This document shows positions 1 through 12,664 of a DNA stretch of 64,000 bases, piece after piece. A program made the position numbers and the translations under genes. Below the pieces are notes generated by a model. The model saw nothing but the letters and a program-made list of their open reading frames with translations, ran no database searches and was not told the origin of the DNA. The DNA is from Cristatella mucedo (lineage: Eukaryota; Bryozoa; Phylactolaemata; Cristatellidae). Positions within the stretch are counted from its first letter, which is position 1. Each line of letters starts with the position of its first letter. The DNA is taken from positions 5,125,501 through 5,189,500 of the forward strand of contig WPIO01000019.1 of assembly GCA_009760855.2 (NCBI GenBank). The letters run 5' to 3'.

Positions 1-242
1 ATTTATGACAGCATTTAGTGGATCCCTGCTATCCGTCCTTAAGGTGCTTATTCGCGCTGACACTGGAGCATGCTGTCACTAACTACACTTGCATGCTGGC
101 CTTGTACATGTCGCCCCTACTATGTTATTCGTGTTGTCAAGCTTGATACCACTCACCATGCGATCGTGTTTTTTTGCAGCAAATGTACAGCGCCTAGAAA
201 GAGATTGAGTTCTCTGAGGGTGCTTTATCCAGTGTATTATTT

Positions 243-243
<1 letters not shown>
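1..243 (+). mobile_element. LINE-A 3' end fragment
   Basis: This is the terminal 3' part of the L2/CR1-type element that is nearly complete at 38.2-41.9 kb. It starts in the last codons of the reverse transcriptase (the GCATTTAGTGG region) and runs through the 3' UTR to the tail hairpin. It ends where sequence shared with 53745 begins, so it was inserted, or forms the junction, at the left edge of the PLBD-a duplication copy. The left boundary is outside the window. Confidence 0.8.
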
Positions 244-2440
<2,197 letters not shown>

Positions 2441-2448
2441 GAGGATCG
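2441..2448. repeat. Left target-site duplication (GAGGATCG)
   Basis: GAGGATCG here matches 6656-6663 exactly. The paralogous empty site near 57066-57078 has one similar motif only (GAGATCGCGCAT). This supports an 8-bp target-site duplication flanking the element between them. Confidence 0.65.
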
Positions 2449-2805
2449 GGGTTCGACGAATTACCGCAATCCACCGAAATCCACTCGAATTAGGCTAACA
2501 TCGACCAGACATTAGCATTACCGAGCTCATATTTTTCGCTGATATTGTAGTGATATGTTAACGTTCGAATTTATCTATCTACCAAATTTCATGTCTCTTC
2601 GCGAACGCACACTTATGCGAATGAGCTTCGACGCCGGACGCCTGTACCGCAATCTTCCGCAATTCATTCTAGTTCCCTTCAAATCCACCGCAAAACAGTT
2701 GTGCACAGCTCCAAAAAGTTTGGAATATCAAACAACAATACGCGCACAATGTGCCCAGAAAATTTTACTCGATTCCGCTCACGCATTCTCACGAAGTCTA
2801 CTGAA
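2449..2805 (+). repeat. Left terminal inverted repeat of foldback-like element
   Basis: It matches the reverse complement of 6287-6655 along its whole length with small indels. Landmarks shared by both arms are TTCGACGAATT, CTCGAATTAGGCTAA, TTCGAATTTATCTATC and GCAATTCATTCTAGTTCC. Confidence 0.8.
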
Positions 2806-5440
2806 ATAGTATTGCAGTGGCCCAGGCCAATACTGCATTCCACCGCCAAACGAAATCCCATTCGAAAAGCTTCTTTTCAGATTGCATATGACAGCACACT
2901 GCGACAATTGCACTTGAAAAATTTCCCTTGCATTTGCACTCCGTTGTCGTGCTCTTCGCTGCAGTCGACTGCAGTAGCCCGGGTCAATACCGAAATTCAC
3001 TTTAATCGACCGAATCCACCGCATGAGAAATCAAAATAAATTGTTCCGAGCTCCAGTTTCTATTGCATATTAAGGTTCACCTTGCTGCGTGCACAAACGA
3101 GTAAAATAAAAAATTGTGCATCCTCCCACTGTGGCAATGGGCGGCAATCGTCCAAATTGACTTGGAAAACTACCGAAATCCACTCTATTCCACTGCAAAT
3201 CTTCCTCAAATCGCCATCGCGAAGCTCTATTTGACATTACATGTAGGACTAGACTCAGTTCAAAGGGCACACACAAAATTTTGCTCCATTGTGCAAACGC
3301 GTTGTCATGAAATTAATTGCAATCGACTTCTGCGGCTAGTACCATACCTCAATCTGCCGAAATCTGCTGCAATCCACCGGATTGCGACCATAAAGCGTAC
3401 ACTGGAAGCTCTAATTATGATTGTACGCGGCTCTACTCTTCGGTTATTGTGTAATAGCATACATTTACTGTAATTGCCTCCACCATTCTGCAGCAACGCA
3501 CTGCAATCGACTGCAACTGCCCGGGCCAGTACGTCAATCCACCAAAACGTGTCGAAACATGAACAGAATACGTACACTTTTAGCTTTAATAGTGATTTCA
3601 CGTTGCTCTAATCTTCGGTTATTGTATAATCGCACAATTTCACTACACTCGCATCGATCAATCGGCAGTAATGTACTGCAACAAAGTGCAATGGCCCGGG
3701 GCAGTACATCCAGTGGTTAAGGTGCTCGCCCCGACCAAGGTCCGACTGAGGTCGCGGGCTCGAGCCCTGAGGCATATGTTAAGCGCCTGAATAGAGATTA
3801 AGTTCTCTAAGGGCGCCAATGAATACCAATGAATTATTTTTATTTTTATTTTAGCTCAATCTACAGCAATTTGATGCAAAATCCGTTGAAGTCGGTGTCG
3901 CAATGCTCCAACTTTGAATGCATATTTCAAAGCACACTGTCTATAGTCAACCACATCATTTTAAGTAATTTTGCTCGCACAATCTTTGGCAATGCATGGC
4001 AATCTACGGCAACGGCTCGGCTCGAAGCACCAATCCACTGCAATCCGTGGCAAGTCGACGACAAATTGGCTGCACGAAGTGCCAATTGTCGTCGCATTTC
4101 ACATTTTATTTGTGCTAAAATTGAAATCGTACGAATTTCACGCTATTTTGCACGTTAATTGTCAACAATGCACGGCAATTGACAGCAATAGCAGGGACCA
4201 ATACCGCAATCCGTGGCAAATCGACGACAGATCGGCTGCACCATGCTCCAATTCTCATTCCACATAACATCTCACTGCCCACACAATACTTTAACCCTTT
4301 CAACCAGATCTGACCGTTCAATCTTGGGCAATGCATGGCAATCGATGGCACTGACCCTGGCAAATGTGGCAATACATTATGATCAATCGCAAATCACTGA
4401 GAAGTGACTAGGCCAAGATCAAATTTATCTTACCTGTTACAGCCCACTGTGTTTAAAGTGCAACTACATCCTTTCAATTAATCGCTCACGTACAATCGCG
4501 AGCAATGAATGACATTCGACAGCAATGGCTCGGCCCAATACCCAATTCGCGGCAAACTGACGGGAAATTGGCAGTGCGAAGCTCCAATAGTAATTGCATA
4601 TGACATTCCGCTGCTTCCAAAGTAAAACCGTGGCATGTTCAAGATGCTATGCTCGTTGAGTGTCAGCAATGGGACGGCCATCCACAGCAATGGTAGGGGC
4701 CGATAGCGGAGTCCGTTGAAAATTGACAAGGTTGGCGGCAGTAAACTGCAACTCTCATTCCACGTAACATGTACATGTGCGCGTGCATAACTTTCGTCCA
4801 TTGTGTGCGTTCTATCGACGGCAATCGACGGCAATGGCCCGGGGATAAACGCAAATCCGTAACGGTCAGTTACAAATGGACCGACAGTTGCTGAGAAAAG
4901 CTCCAACTTTTCTTTCGTATTGGACTGCACTGCATTAAAAGTGCGGCCACATTCTTGTATACCATCGGCAAAGGCACAATCGAGGGCAATGCACGGCAAT
5001 CGACGGCAATTGCCCGAGGCAATACGGCAATCTACGATTGTCTGTTACAATTACAAGCAAAGCTGGTGGGAGAAGATCCCATTTTTCTTGCGTATTACAG
5101 TGCACTGGCTGTATTAAAAGTGCAACCGCATCTTTTCAACAAATCGCGAACGTACATTCGAGGGCAATGTGTGGCGATCGACTGCAATGGCCTGGGAAAA
5201 TATGGAAATCTATAATGGTCCATTAAAAATAGACTGGACGCTGCTGGATGACGCACGCATTTAGATTTCTCGTTCGTGCATACTCTATTTCTGGTGCACC
5301 CAGGAAATTTGATTGGTAATGCCAGCACTCGGTCGTTGCATTGCAATAAATGGCAACGGCAAATGTCAATACAGCAATCTTCTGCAATCCATCGCAGATC
5401 GACTGCACCTAGGCTGTACGAAGCTAAAGTACACGTCAGG
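2806..5440 (+). repeat. Tandem satellite array, ~170-bp unit, about 15 units
   Basis: A core like GCAATGGCCCGGGCCAATAC recurs near 2815, 2971, 3140, 3331, 3507, 3688, 4008, 4184, 4347, 4523, 4687, 4831, 5006, 5183 and 5350. The spacing is 144-190 bp (mostly 163-181), except 320 bp where a SINE is inserted. Units are diverged, with repeated CAATCGACGGCAAT words. Short open frames on both strands here come from the repeat and are not credible genes. Confidence 0.8.
3706..3853 (+). mobile_element. tRNA-derived SINE (LINE-A-tailed)
   Basis: A tRNA-like head has A-box-like CAGTGGTTAAGGTGC and B-box-like GGGCTCGAGCCC. It is followed by a tail (AAGCGCCTGAATAGAGATT, TTCTCTAAGGGCGC) that matches the LINE-A 3' end, and a TTTTA-rich terminus. 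It interrupts the satellite array, so it postdates array formation. Confidence 0.85.
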
Positions 5441-5879
5441 TATTACAACGCACTTTTTTTTAAACTGCGATGGTATACTTAATGGAATAAGCTTAATGTA
5501 AAATGCTTCTTTGTCCGACTGACAAGGTCCACAATGGCTTGGCAGTGACCTGCAAACTAAAAGTTCACACGCCTGGAAACTTGTGACTTGCAACCTGAAA
5601 GTTCGCATCCCTGGACACTTCCTCCACAGCCCGCAGGTAGGGGACGATAAATAAATATCTATCATTTTCACCTTAACAACGCTACAGCTGTGCGAGCCTG
5701 AAGCTTTACTATATAATGTAGCTTCTCGCCTTACCGCTGATGATTTAGCACTCACCGGTACTCTAATGCTCACCACACCTGGCTGTGGAGGGCCGGTGGC
5801 ATGTTTTTTCTTCCAGCTAACCACAAGGTATTTCATCCTCACCTGACACGATCGCTGGAAGCATACCCCCCTGTCCCCC

Positions 5880-6113
5880 GACTTGAGTTGAGTACGTCCA
5901 CTTATGCTACCACTAACCATACTTGCATGCTGACCCTGTGCACGGCACCCCTAACCATGTTATTCATGTTGTTTATCAAGCATGATATTACTCACCATTC
6001 AATCGCATTTCCCTTTGCAGCAAATGTAAAGCGCCTAGAGAGAGATTAAGTTCTCCGAGGGCGATTTACTCGGTTGTGCACGTTATCAAGTGCATTATTA
6101 TTATTATTATTAT
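5880..6113 (+). mobile_element. LINE-A 3' tail fragment
   Basis: The 3' UTR words (CACTAACCATACTTGCATGC, CCCTTTGCAGCAAATG), the terminal hairpin and a TTATTA end are present. The hairpin loop carries about 20 extra bases (ACTCGGTTGTGCACGTT) compared with other copies. It lies within the foldback-like element. Confidence 0.85.
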
Positions 6114-6115
6114 GA

Positions 6116-6286
6116 CGGGTATGTTTCCGTATTTTCTCAGGCCGTTGCCGTCGATTGCCGTGCATTGCATACGATTGTGCCTTTGTCGATTGCTTAAAAG
6201 AATGTGGCTGCACTTTTAATGCAGTGCAGTGCAATTCGCAAAAAAGATTGGAGCTTCTTTCAGCAACTGTCGGTGAATCTTACTTC
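6116..6286 (-). repeat. Single satellite unit in inverted orientation
   Basis: The reverse complement of this stretch matches the units at 4915-5040 (TGCATTAAAAGTGC, CAATGCACGGCAATCGACGG). It joins directly to the right TIR, mirroring the left arm. Confidence 0.7.
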
Positions 6287-6655
6287 AGTGGACTTCGTGA
6301 GAACACGTGATCGGAATCGCGCGAAATTTTCTGGGTACATTGTACGCGTAGCGTAGTTTGATGTTCCAAAATTTTTGGAGCTGTTCGCAGCTGTTTTGTG
6401 GTGGATTTGACCGGAACTAGAATGAATTGCGGAGGATTGCGGCACAGGCGACCGGCATCGAAGCTCATTTGCATAAGTGGGCGTGCACGGAGACATGAAA
6501 TTTGGTGGATAGATAAATTCGAACGTGAACTATAATGTCACTACAATATCAGCGCATGATGTAAGCTCGACGATGCTTGCGTCTGGTTGACTTTAGCCTA
6601 ATTCGAGTGGATTGCGGTGGATTGCGATGGATTGCGGTAAAATTCGTCGAACACA
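6287..6655 (-). repeat. Right terminal inverted repeat of foldback-like element
   Basis: Reverse-complement partner of 2449-2805. The outermost three or four bases are not perfectly paired (GGGG versus TGTG before TTCGACG), so the exact terminus is uncertain by a few bases. Confidence 0.75.
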
Positions 6656-6663
6656 GAGGATCG
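6656..6663. repeat. Right target-site duplication (GAGGATCG)
   Basis: Second copy of the 8-bp direct repeat flanking the foldback-like element. Sequence colinear with 57075 onward resumes just after it (CTGGCAGTTGAA at 6713 and 57118). Confidence 0.65.
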
Positions 6664-6971
6664 CATAGGCTTGCGAGGGGTCACGTGACCATAGGAGGAA
6701 AAATTGGCCAAGCTGGCAGTTGAACGGGGGGCGTGTCAGCTGACCGCAGCGGACGATGTTTCGGACACTGGAGCTTCCGCTGGGGCAACTTGGGTGTGTC
6801 GGATCTAGGCGCTGACAGGTGTATGTCTATCGGCCTAATTCTTCGCACCCCTTCTAAACGTGCCCCTTCTACATACAGGCGGCACGAGCATAATCTCTAC
6901 GGCATCCGTAAAATGTACGTAGATCCGGGTCATCCTAGTGACCAAATCGAAACAACCGGGTCACGTGAAGA
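6664..6971 (+). promoter_or_regulatory. Candidate promoter / 5' UTR of PLBD-a
   Basis: This stretch is GC-richer and conserved with 57085-57363 (CTGGCAGTTGAA, CTGACCGC, GGGGCAACTTGG, TTCTAAACGTGCCCCTTCTA, CCGGGTCACGTGAAG). Conservation stops near an ATGGCTGCC with good Kozak context in both copies. No TATA box is evident. Its role is inferred from position and conservation only. Confidence 0.45.
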
Positions 6972-7034
6972 ATGGCTGCCTCTGCTCCCACGTGGTGCCT
7001 GTTTTTTGTGGCGTTAATTCCGACAGGGTTGCTA
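6972..7034 (+). CDS. Candidate signal-peptide-coding leader of PLBD-a
   Basis: ATG at 6972 (AAGAATGG, strong Kozak) opens MAASAPTWCLFFVALIPT, then Gly-Leu-Leu: a short polar start and a hydrophobic core, as expected for a lysosomal or secreted PLBD. The frame closes at TAG 7038 and differs from the frame of exon A. A phase-0 junction from 7034 to 7103 (GT at 7035, AG at 7101-7102) would join it in frame to exon A, but the donor CTA|GTTTAG is weak. The paralogue keeps ATGGCTGCC at 57364 and lacks the hydrophobic stretch. Treat the splice model as a guess. Confidence 0.35.
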
Positions 7035-7081
7035 GTTTAGCACTAATGCTGGTATCAATGGACGGTGGGATATACAAATAA

Positions 7082-7329
7082 GAGCTTCTCGTGAATGCGG
7101 AGGTCATTCTTGTAGGTCAAGAAGTCGTTAGCACACTTTTCCCGAACCGAAAGCTCGTCCTCGAGGTTCTCGACAAAGTTAACAGTGCCGCCTACGGAAT
7201 TTTCAATGACACCCTGCAAACTACTTGTTGGGGGTCGCTGTACATCAAAGATGGCCACAGAAATTCGCTTCTCAGCGACGTCGACGTCATGCTCGCCGCT
7301 GGCTTTCTTGAAGGAGCATTTACCGCTGG
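7082..7329 (+). CDS. PLBD1: PLBD1-like phospholipase B-like, exon A (copy a)
   Basis: The exon encodes AAYGIFNDTLQTTCWGSL, about 14 variable residues, then MLAAGFLEGAFTAG. This corresponds to the N-terminal motif of phospholipase B-like proteins (PLBD1 has GFYNNSVKTTGWG and VAGFLEGYLTA). Known members are glycosylated lysosomal or secreted Ntn-type hydrolases. The donor is G|GTAAGT at 7330 (phase 2), and it joins exactly to exon B at 13816, whose first base completes the Gly codon. The frame is open back to a TAA at 7079; the true 5' edge is unresolved. TTCWG replaces the usual TTGWG. Against the paralogue at 57627 the exon is about 81% identical, with an open frame and donor kept in both. 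Confidence 0.8.
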
Positions 7330-8955
7330 GTAAGTAGTATCTCGGCTGCACCAGTGGGTCAGCGGGTCTGCAAATCGTAGCTTCTAGGAAGTTGACAGTG
7401 CAAAGGGTCTATTCCGGGGCTGTTCTTAACTGAATTAGACTGGTAGCTATGCTCCCCATGGCTAGCTTGTAAGGTTTGCATCAACGGTCGGCTAAGGGGG
7501 CGCTAGCATTCATGGGTCACAACACAACTGCGTGGGTGGTGGATGAGTGGTAAATGACCTGGCGGCTCCGCATCGTGAATGTACCACTCGTGCTTTGAAT
7601 CCTAAGATAAATCGAAACAAAGACCTAAAGGCCGCAAAATTGGCCAGTACGGTCGTTATCTTACTAGCATCAGCCAACGTGTCACAGTACAAGAAGAGAA
7701 CTGCCCTCTCGCCTACCTCGTCGACCGAGCAGGTTCTCATCCTTCAGCAAAATCTCCGGTCTCCTCTTGTTCCTCCCTTTCCTCCAGGTAAATCCCTTAA
7801 CCTCCGTCAATTGCCTCCACTCGCAACACGGCAAGCTGACTGCATGCAAGAGCTATTAAGGAGTGGCTCAAGCAGTCCACCTTAGATGCCTGTGTAGAGA
7901 GACGCTCCAGCTGCAGGAACACAAACTACACCCAACCAACCTATTATCGGCTTGGACAACAAGCAGCTTGCATATTCTGAGGAAGTATTAAAGTGGTCGA
8001 TAGCAAACCTGTTGGGAGCATGACTGTGGGCTCATTTTGAAATATGAAAATGAAGTAATACAAAATATGAAGTCGATACACTGTTCTATAGGGAGCGTGT
8101 GCAGGTCAGTGAGAAATGTGTGATGTGGCAAGTCCAACGTTCAGTTAAGAAAATCCTTGCTGCAGAGTTTTGCACCAGCTATATGCACCTTTTTAGCAAG
8201 TTAGAAGCAATGAGTTAGATCAGCAAAGGATTTGCACCGGCAGGTACTATCTGGAATGCCAGTATTTTTGAGCACTGAGATGGAGATGCTTTCCATGCAC
8301 TTGCCTTCGTAAAACAAACCTTGGATACCAAAAGAAGAAAGCAAATTCTTTTTGTTTTGACTGGGTAGGCAATGAGGCTGTTTGTTTTGGTCCACTGCAC
8401 ATTTGATAGTAATAAGCAAATGGGCACATGTACTGGGCATATTATATGCTCGGGACACAGCATATTTGCATTATGGCTTCGAAGCTAATGTCTGGTTCTT
8501 GTCGGCTGAGTCTGAGGGTGGTGCTCGAATGGTTCAACCCTCTTATGGGTCCAGACGTTAAAGATTGCAGTCGTATATACCCTTACTTGAAGGAAAATCG
8601 ATGTTGCTGTATGTCTGTTAGCAACGTATAAAGGCTTTGAAAGCTGCCGAGTTTTCTCTCAAAAGAATGTGCACCCTTAGGTGGACACACAACGTTGCTG
8701 CTGTATCCCCAAAAAAGAATGTTGTAGCCCCCCCAAAAGAATGTCACTCACGAGAGTTAAAGCCAGAACATAAAAAACCAACCGTGACAGTCGTACCAAC
8801 CCACCCCCTTTTTACTAACACATAGCTTACTTGAACTACCCTATTGCATTTGTTGATTCCTGTTAGTAGTGCTGCTAGTTATTTTACGATCCAAGCTTGG
8901 TACTTATTTTGGTGTGGGCCTAGTTTGAACATGTGTGAGTTCAACCACTTAGTAA
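7330..8955 (+). other. PLBD-a intron 1, proximal part; no gene seen
   Basis: It aligns with 57628-59515 at roughly 80%, with indels; copy 2 additionally carries a 272-bp LINE-B piece at 58150-58421. I see no conserved open frame or RNA gene. Short open frames on either strand are interrupted in the other copy. Confidence 0.55.
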
Positions 8956-9266
8956 GAGCGTGCTTGCACATGCATGCAGTGCCTGTATGTCCCTGGAATG
9001 CCTATACATGCATGCAGTGCATCTGCATACCTGCAGTGCCTCAGTGTGCATGCAGTTCCCGTGCACACATGCATTGCATATGCATGCCTGCAGTGCCTAC
9101 ATGTGGGCATGCAGTGCTTATGCTAACATTTAGTACCTGCCATAATGCAGTGCAGTGAATGTATGTGAGTAAATGCAGAGAATGTGGTGTGTGTGTGGTG
9201 CAGTGTATGTGCATACATACATGGTCTGTGCATGTTTTCAATGCTCGGTTGCACATGCAGTGCCTG
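8956..9266 (+). repeat. TGCATGC / TGCAGTGCCT-rich minisatellite
   Basis: Words such as ATGCATGCAGTGCCTG recur every 20-30 bp in a degenerate array. A matching array sits at 59515-59800 in copy 2. The Cys-rich open frames here come from the repeat. It lies in intron 1 of PLBD-a. Confidence 0.75.
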
Positions 9267-9560
9267 TCATTGATTAAGAATCATGGAAGCGAGTTCCACA
9301 GTCTAGGACCTGCAGAGCTAAAGCTTGTGTCGCTAAAGGTCTTTAAGTGGAGGAATGGAACAGCTAGTTTACTGTCCATACAGGACCTGAGGCCACGAGG
9401 AGGCTGCAACTGGTGCAGCAGTTCAGCTAGGTATGGAGGAGCCAAGCCGTGGCAGGCCTTGTGGGTCAGCGTAAGAACTTTGCTCTGTATCCGTTGATCA
9501 GCCGGCAGCCATCCTAGCTCTTTTAGCAAAGGAGACACGTGCTCAAACCTCTAGGATTAT
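9267..9560 (-). mobile_element. LINE-B reverse-transcriptase C-terminal fragment
   Basis: Read on the minus strand it encodes LLKELGWLPADQRIQSK, then a HGLAPPYLAELLHQLQPP segment and GPRLWNSLP. This is the typical C-terminal region of L2/CR1-clade LINE reverse transcriptases. The insertion begins exactly where copy 1 loses similarity to copy 2 (59796), starting the transposon island in this intron. Confidence 0.85.
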
Positions 9561-9619
9561 CAAACTAGCCTTGCTATTATATTCAAACTCTGCTATTATA
9601 TTCAAACTCCCTTATTATT

Positions 9620-11135
9620 TGAACTCATATATCGAAACCTCACACCTTGCTAGTAAATTCCAGTCTGGCTTTAGAGCTAATTACTCCATAGAGTCAGCAT
9701 TGCTTAGGGTATACAACGACCTACTTAGGAATGCAGGCATGGGTAGAGTGTCTCTGCTTGTTTTGCTCGATCTTTCGGCAGCTTTTGATGCTATCGATCA
9801 CCAAGTCCTTCTAGAGCGCCTCTCATCTTGCCTGGGCATCACTGGAACTGCTCTGCAGTGGTTCAGGTCCTATCTCAGTGGGAGACTCCAGAGTATTGAC
9901 GTGAATGGACAAAGATCATCTGAAGTACCTCTGAAATATGGGGTACCTCTGGGCTCAGTGCTAGGTCCGGTTCTTTTCACGGTTTATACTCTGCCTCTTG
10001 CTGATGTGATTGCCAAGCACAATCTTGGCTTTCACTTCTATGCGGATGACACTCAGCTGTACCTATGCTTTGATCCCTCCCAGCCTTCGAGCACCTCAAA
10101 TTCTCTAAACTCACTTGCTGCATGTATTGATAACATCCGCACATGGATGGCAGCAAATTTTCTAAAAACTAACCGATGATAATACTAACTTACTTGTTAT
10201 GGGCAAACCCAGTGTGATTCAGAGATTGGAAAGGCTGACGCTCAGAATTGGCTCTGCCAGCATATCTCCTGTTAAATCAGCTCGAAATCTAGGTGTCATA
10301 TTCCAAAGCGACCTCTCCTTTGACGACCATATCAGCTCAACAGTCAAATCTGCCTATTTTCAGCTTCATAACATTGCTAAAATTCGGGCTTGTTTAGATA
10401 AGGATACCACATCTAAGTTGGTCCATGCATTCGTGACATCCCGTCTTGACTTCTGCAACTCACTGCTTACTGGCCTACCAGCATGTGCGATCAGGCGATT
10501 GCAGCTGGTGCAAAACTCGGCAGCTAGACTTGTCTGTCGTGAGCGAAGCAGTTGCCACATTACACCACTTCTCGCCGACCTGCACTGGATACCAGTCAAG
10601 CAACGGATTGACTTCAAGGTTTTGTCGCTCACTTTTAGGTCCCTTCATTCTATGGCTCCAGCCTATCTGTCAGATATACTACCCCATCAGGCCAAGCATC
10701 GTACCACCTGATTTTCGGAATCCAACAGTCTACAAATACCTCGTACAAACCTCAAATCCTTTGGAGACCGTGCATTTAGTTCGTATGCTCCCAAAGCCTG
10801 GAACTCCCTCCCGACTTGCGTCAAAACATCCCCTCACCTGATCACATTTAAAAAGAACTTAAAAACACACCTAATTAGGACAGCATTTAGTGGGTCCCTG
10901 TGATTCGTCCTTGATGTGCGTATGCGTGCTGACACTGTGCATGTTGCCACTAACCACATTTACATGCTGACCCTGTGCATGTCACCCCTAACCATGTTAT
11001 TCATTTTGTTTGTTTATCAAACATGATATTACTCACCATTCAATTGCCTTTCCCTTTGCAGCAAATGTAAAGCGCCTAGAGAGCGATTGAGTTCTCTGGG
11101 GGCGCTTTATCAAGTGCATTATTATTATTATTCAA
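9620..11135 (+). mobile_element. LINE-A, 5'-truncated, reverse transcriptase to 3' tail
   Basis: It begins inside the RT (HLASKFQSGFRANYS) and carries motif A (LLVLLDLSAAFDAIDHQ), motif B (YGVPLGSVLGPVLF), motif C (FYADDTQLYLCF) and the C-terminal half. It is broken by a frameshift near 10168 and a TGA near 10708 (Arg codon in the fuller copy). The GVPLG in motif B replaces the usual GVPQG. The 3' UTR, hairpin tail and TTATTATTA end at about 11135. It cannot be autonomous. Confidence 0.9.
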
Positions 11136-11149
11136 ATTATATTGTATTC

Positions 11150-12490
11150 ATCGCCTCGGCAATGGCCTAGTTGCTTCTTTTGATAGCCCAGCCAAAAGTG
11201 AATTACAAGAATCTAGCCCAGAGAGAACTAAGGAGCTACTTAAATGGTTTGCAAGCCGCCGTGGAAGACAGCTCCTAATCTTAGATAGGGTCGCACGTGA
11301 TTGCTAGCTGTAGAAGCAGTCTTCCGAATGAAACTTTTAAGATTTAGGCAGTTGTAGAAAAAACGACACTTATTTTCAAGCACGTGGTATAGCACGTGGT
11401 AATGGTCGCACAACAGCATCTAGTGATGATCGCACAACAGCATCACTTATTAGAAGAGCAAAGCCTTCCAATCCAGCCACATGCTTAGAGTGTCGTCGTT
11501 TAGTTTCAAGAAGTTTTCTGATATCCAGGACCGAATGTCGGCAAGGCAAGCATTCAGTTGATCGGTTGCTGCAGCAAATTACAACAGCTTGAATGACTAT
11601 TACAGGTATCGTCATCATAAGTTATCATAAAATATCGTTATCATAAAAGTTTGGTTGCCTAGCCAAACTGAATTACAATATTCCAGCATAGACAAAACCA
11701 CGGATTCAGTAAGGTCTTTAGCCAGCTACATTCGTAGGCAATCAGTAATTTTATACACGAATCGGACGTGGTGACTAGCTATGAAAGTGGTCTTTTTAAT
11801 GAAACGTTTAAGCATCAAGCAATCGTCAAAAGAGGGCACATACATTATGAGCATAGGATGACGTGAAGACAAGTAAAACGAAGCTAAAAATCCACAAGTT
11901 TCTCACAGCATTTGGGCCTACCATGCAAATTGTCCTTTGTGTGGGTGTGCGAGCTGAAATTGTGTATATTGTATTTGTAATAATTGTATTAATAATAATT
12001 GTAATTGTAAATTGTATAAATTGAAATTTTGTAAATTGTAAATTGTGAAATTGTGAACTGAAATTCTGCAAGTTATGATTAACCAATTTATATGCTTCCT
12101 ATCTAGCATCTGCAAAGTGCCTACTAAGAGCTTAGTTCTCCTAAGATGCCTTGTAAATGCTTATTATCACGTTTTATTATTGTTATGTTAGACATGGGTT
12201 CTGGAAGCTTGTTCGGTTGTTTGAAGAGGCCTTGAATGAGCTGCAAAGATTGAAGTGTTTTTATCAGAGGGATGACCAGAATTTTTTTTACATATGGGCC
12301 CAGAAGGCTGCTAGATCGAAACACTTTCCACGTGCACGTTCTGGCTCGGGTTCCATCGGTGGCTATCAATTTATGAGAAATTTTGGATCATATTTTTAGA
12401 GTAACAAAGTGATTTTTTTAGATAGGTCTAGAGAGACCTGCTAATTAGCTTGCCTTCTACGCTCAGCTTCTGGCTTTCTAGATTAGAAGT
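11150..12490 (-). mobile_element. LINE-B fragments (- strand)
   Basis: Two adjoining pieces. 11150-11640 resembles 21370-21850 and encodes degenerate RT sequence on the minus strand. 11640-12490 is a diverged third copy of 14640-15250 and 61980-62590. The minus-strand frame of those better copies reads LGVLFDDRLTFKSFIKE, an RT palm/thumb signature. Together they form part of the transposon island that separates the minisatellite from the converted block in PLBD-a intron 1. Confidence 0.7.
11957..12068. repeat. AATTGTAAATTGT tandem expansion
   Basis: About 110 bp of repeated AATTGTA/AAATTGT words sit exactly where the two related copies (14815-14830 and 62155-62170) have a single GAAATTGTGCAAG. 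This is a local microsatellite-like expansion inside LINE-B debris. Confidence 0.8.
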
Positions 12491-12515
12491 ACCGATTTCT
12501 TTTTAGACGGCAGGG

Positions 12516-12664
12516 TAAATAAATAAATAATTTATTTGTATAGCACCCCAAGAGAACTTAATCTCTATTCAGGTGCTTTACATATGCCTCGGGGCTCGAG
12601 CCCACGACCTCAGCCAGACCTTGGTCGGGGTGAGCACCTTAACCGCTGGACCAAACCAGTTCGG
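12516..12664 (-). mobile_element. tRNA-derived SINE (LINE-A-tailed)
   Basis: In reverse complement it shows the head with A box (TGGTCCAGCGGTTAAGGTGC), B box (GGGCTCGAGCCC), the LINE-A-like tail (AAAGCACCTGAATAGAGATT) and a TTTATTTATTTA end. Its head abuts the sharp left edge of the high-identity block at 12665. Confidence 0.9.

Larger units (their letters stand above)
2449..6655. mobile_element. Foldback-like DNA element with long TIRs and internal satellite
   Basis: This 4.2-kb element has terminal inverted repeats: 2449-2805 matches the reverse complement of 6287-6655 at roughly 80-85%, including TTCGACGAATT near both ends. Inside the left arm lies an array of about 170-bp satellite units; the right arm holds one unit in opposite orientation (6116-6286). 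It is flanked by GAGGATCG on both sides, and the colinear paralogous site at 57070 lacks it. No transposase frame is visible, so it looks non-autonomous. TIRs extended by tandem repeats resemble Foldback-type elements, but the 8-bp duplication and termini do not let me assign a superfamily. A SINE (3706-3853) and a LINE-A tail (5880-6113) lie inside it. 5440-5880 holds nothing recognisable. Confidence 0.75.

Noticed and set aside
2806-5440. CRISPR-like or regular repeat array, and many 80-170 codon frames including 4478-4999 (-)
   Set aside because: The unit is about 170 bp, diverged, without uniform spacers, inside a eukaryotic transposon; the frames follow the satellite and are not conserved between units.
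5366-5920. 184-codon minus-strand frame
   Set aside because: It spans the end of the satellite and a LINE-A tail inside the foldback-like element, with no recognisable motif.
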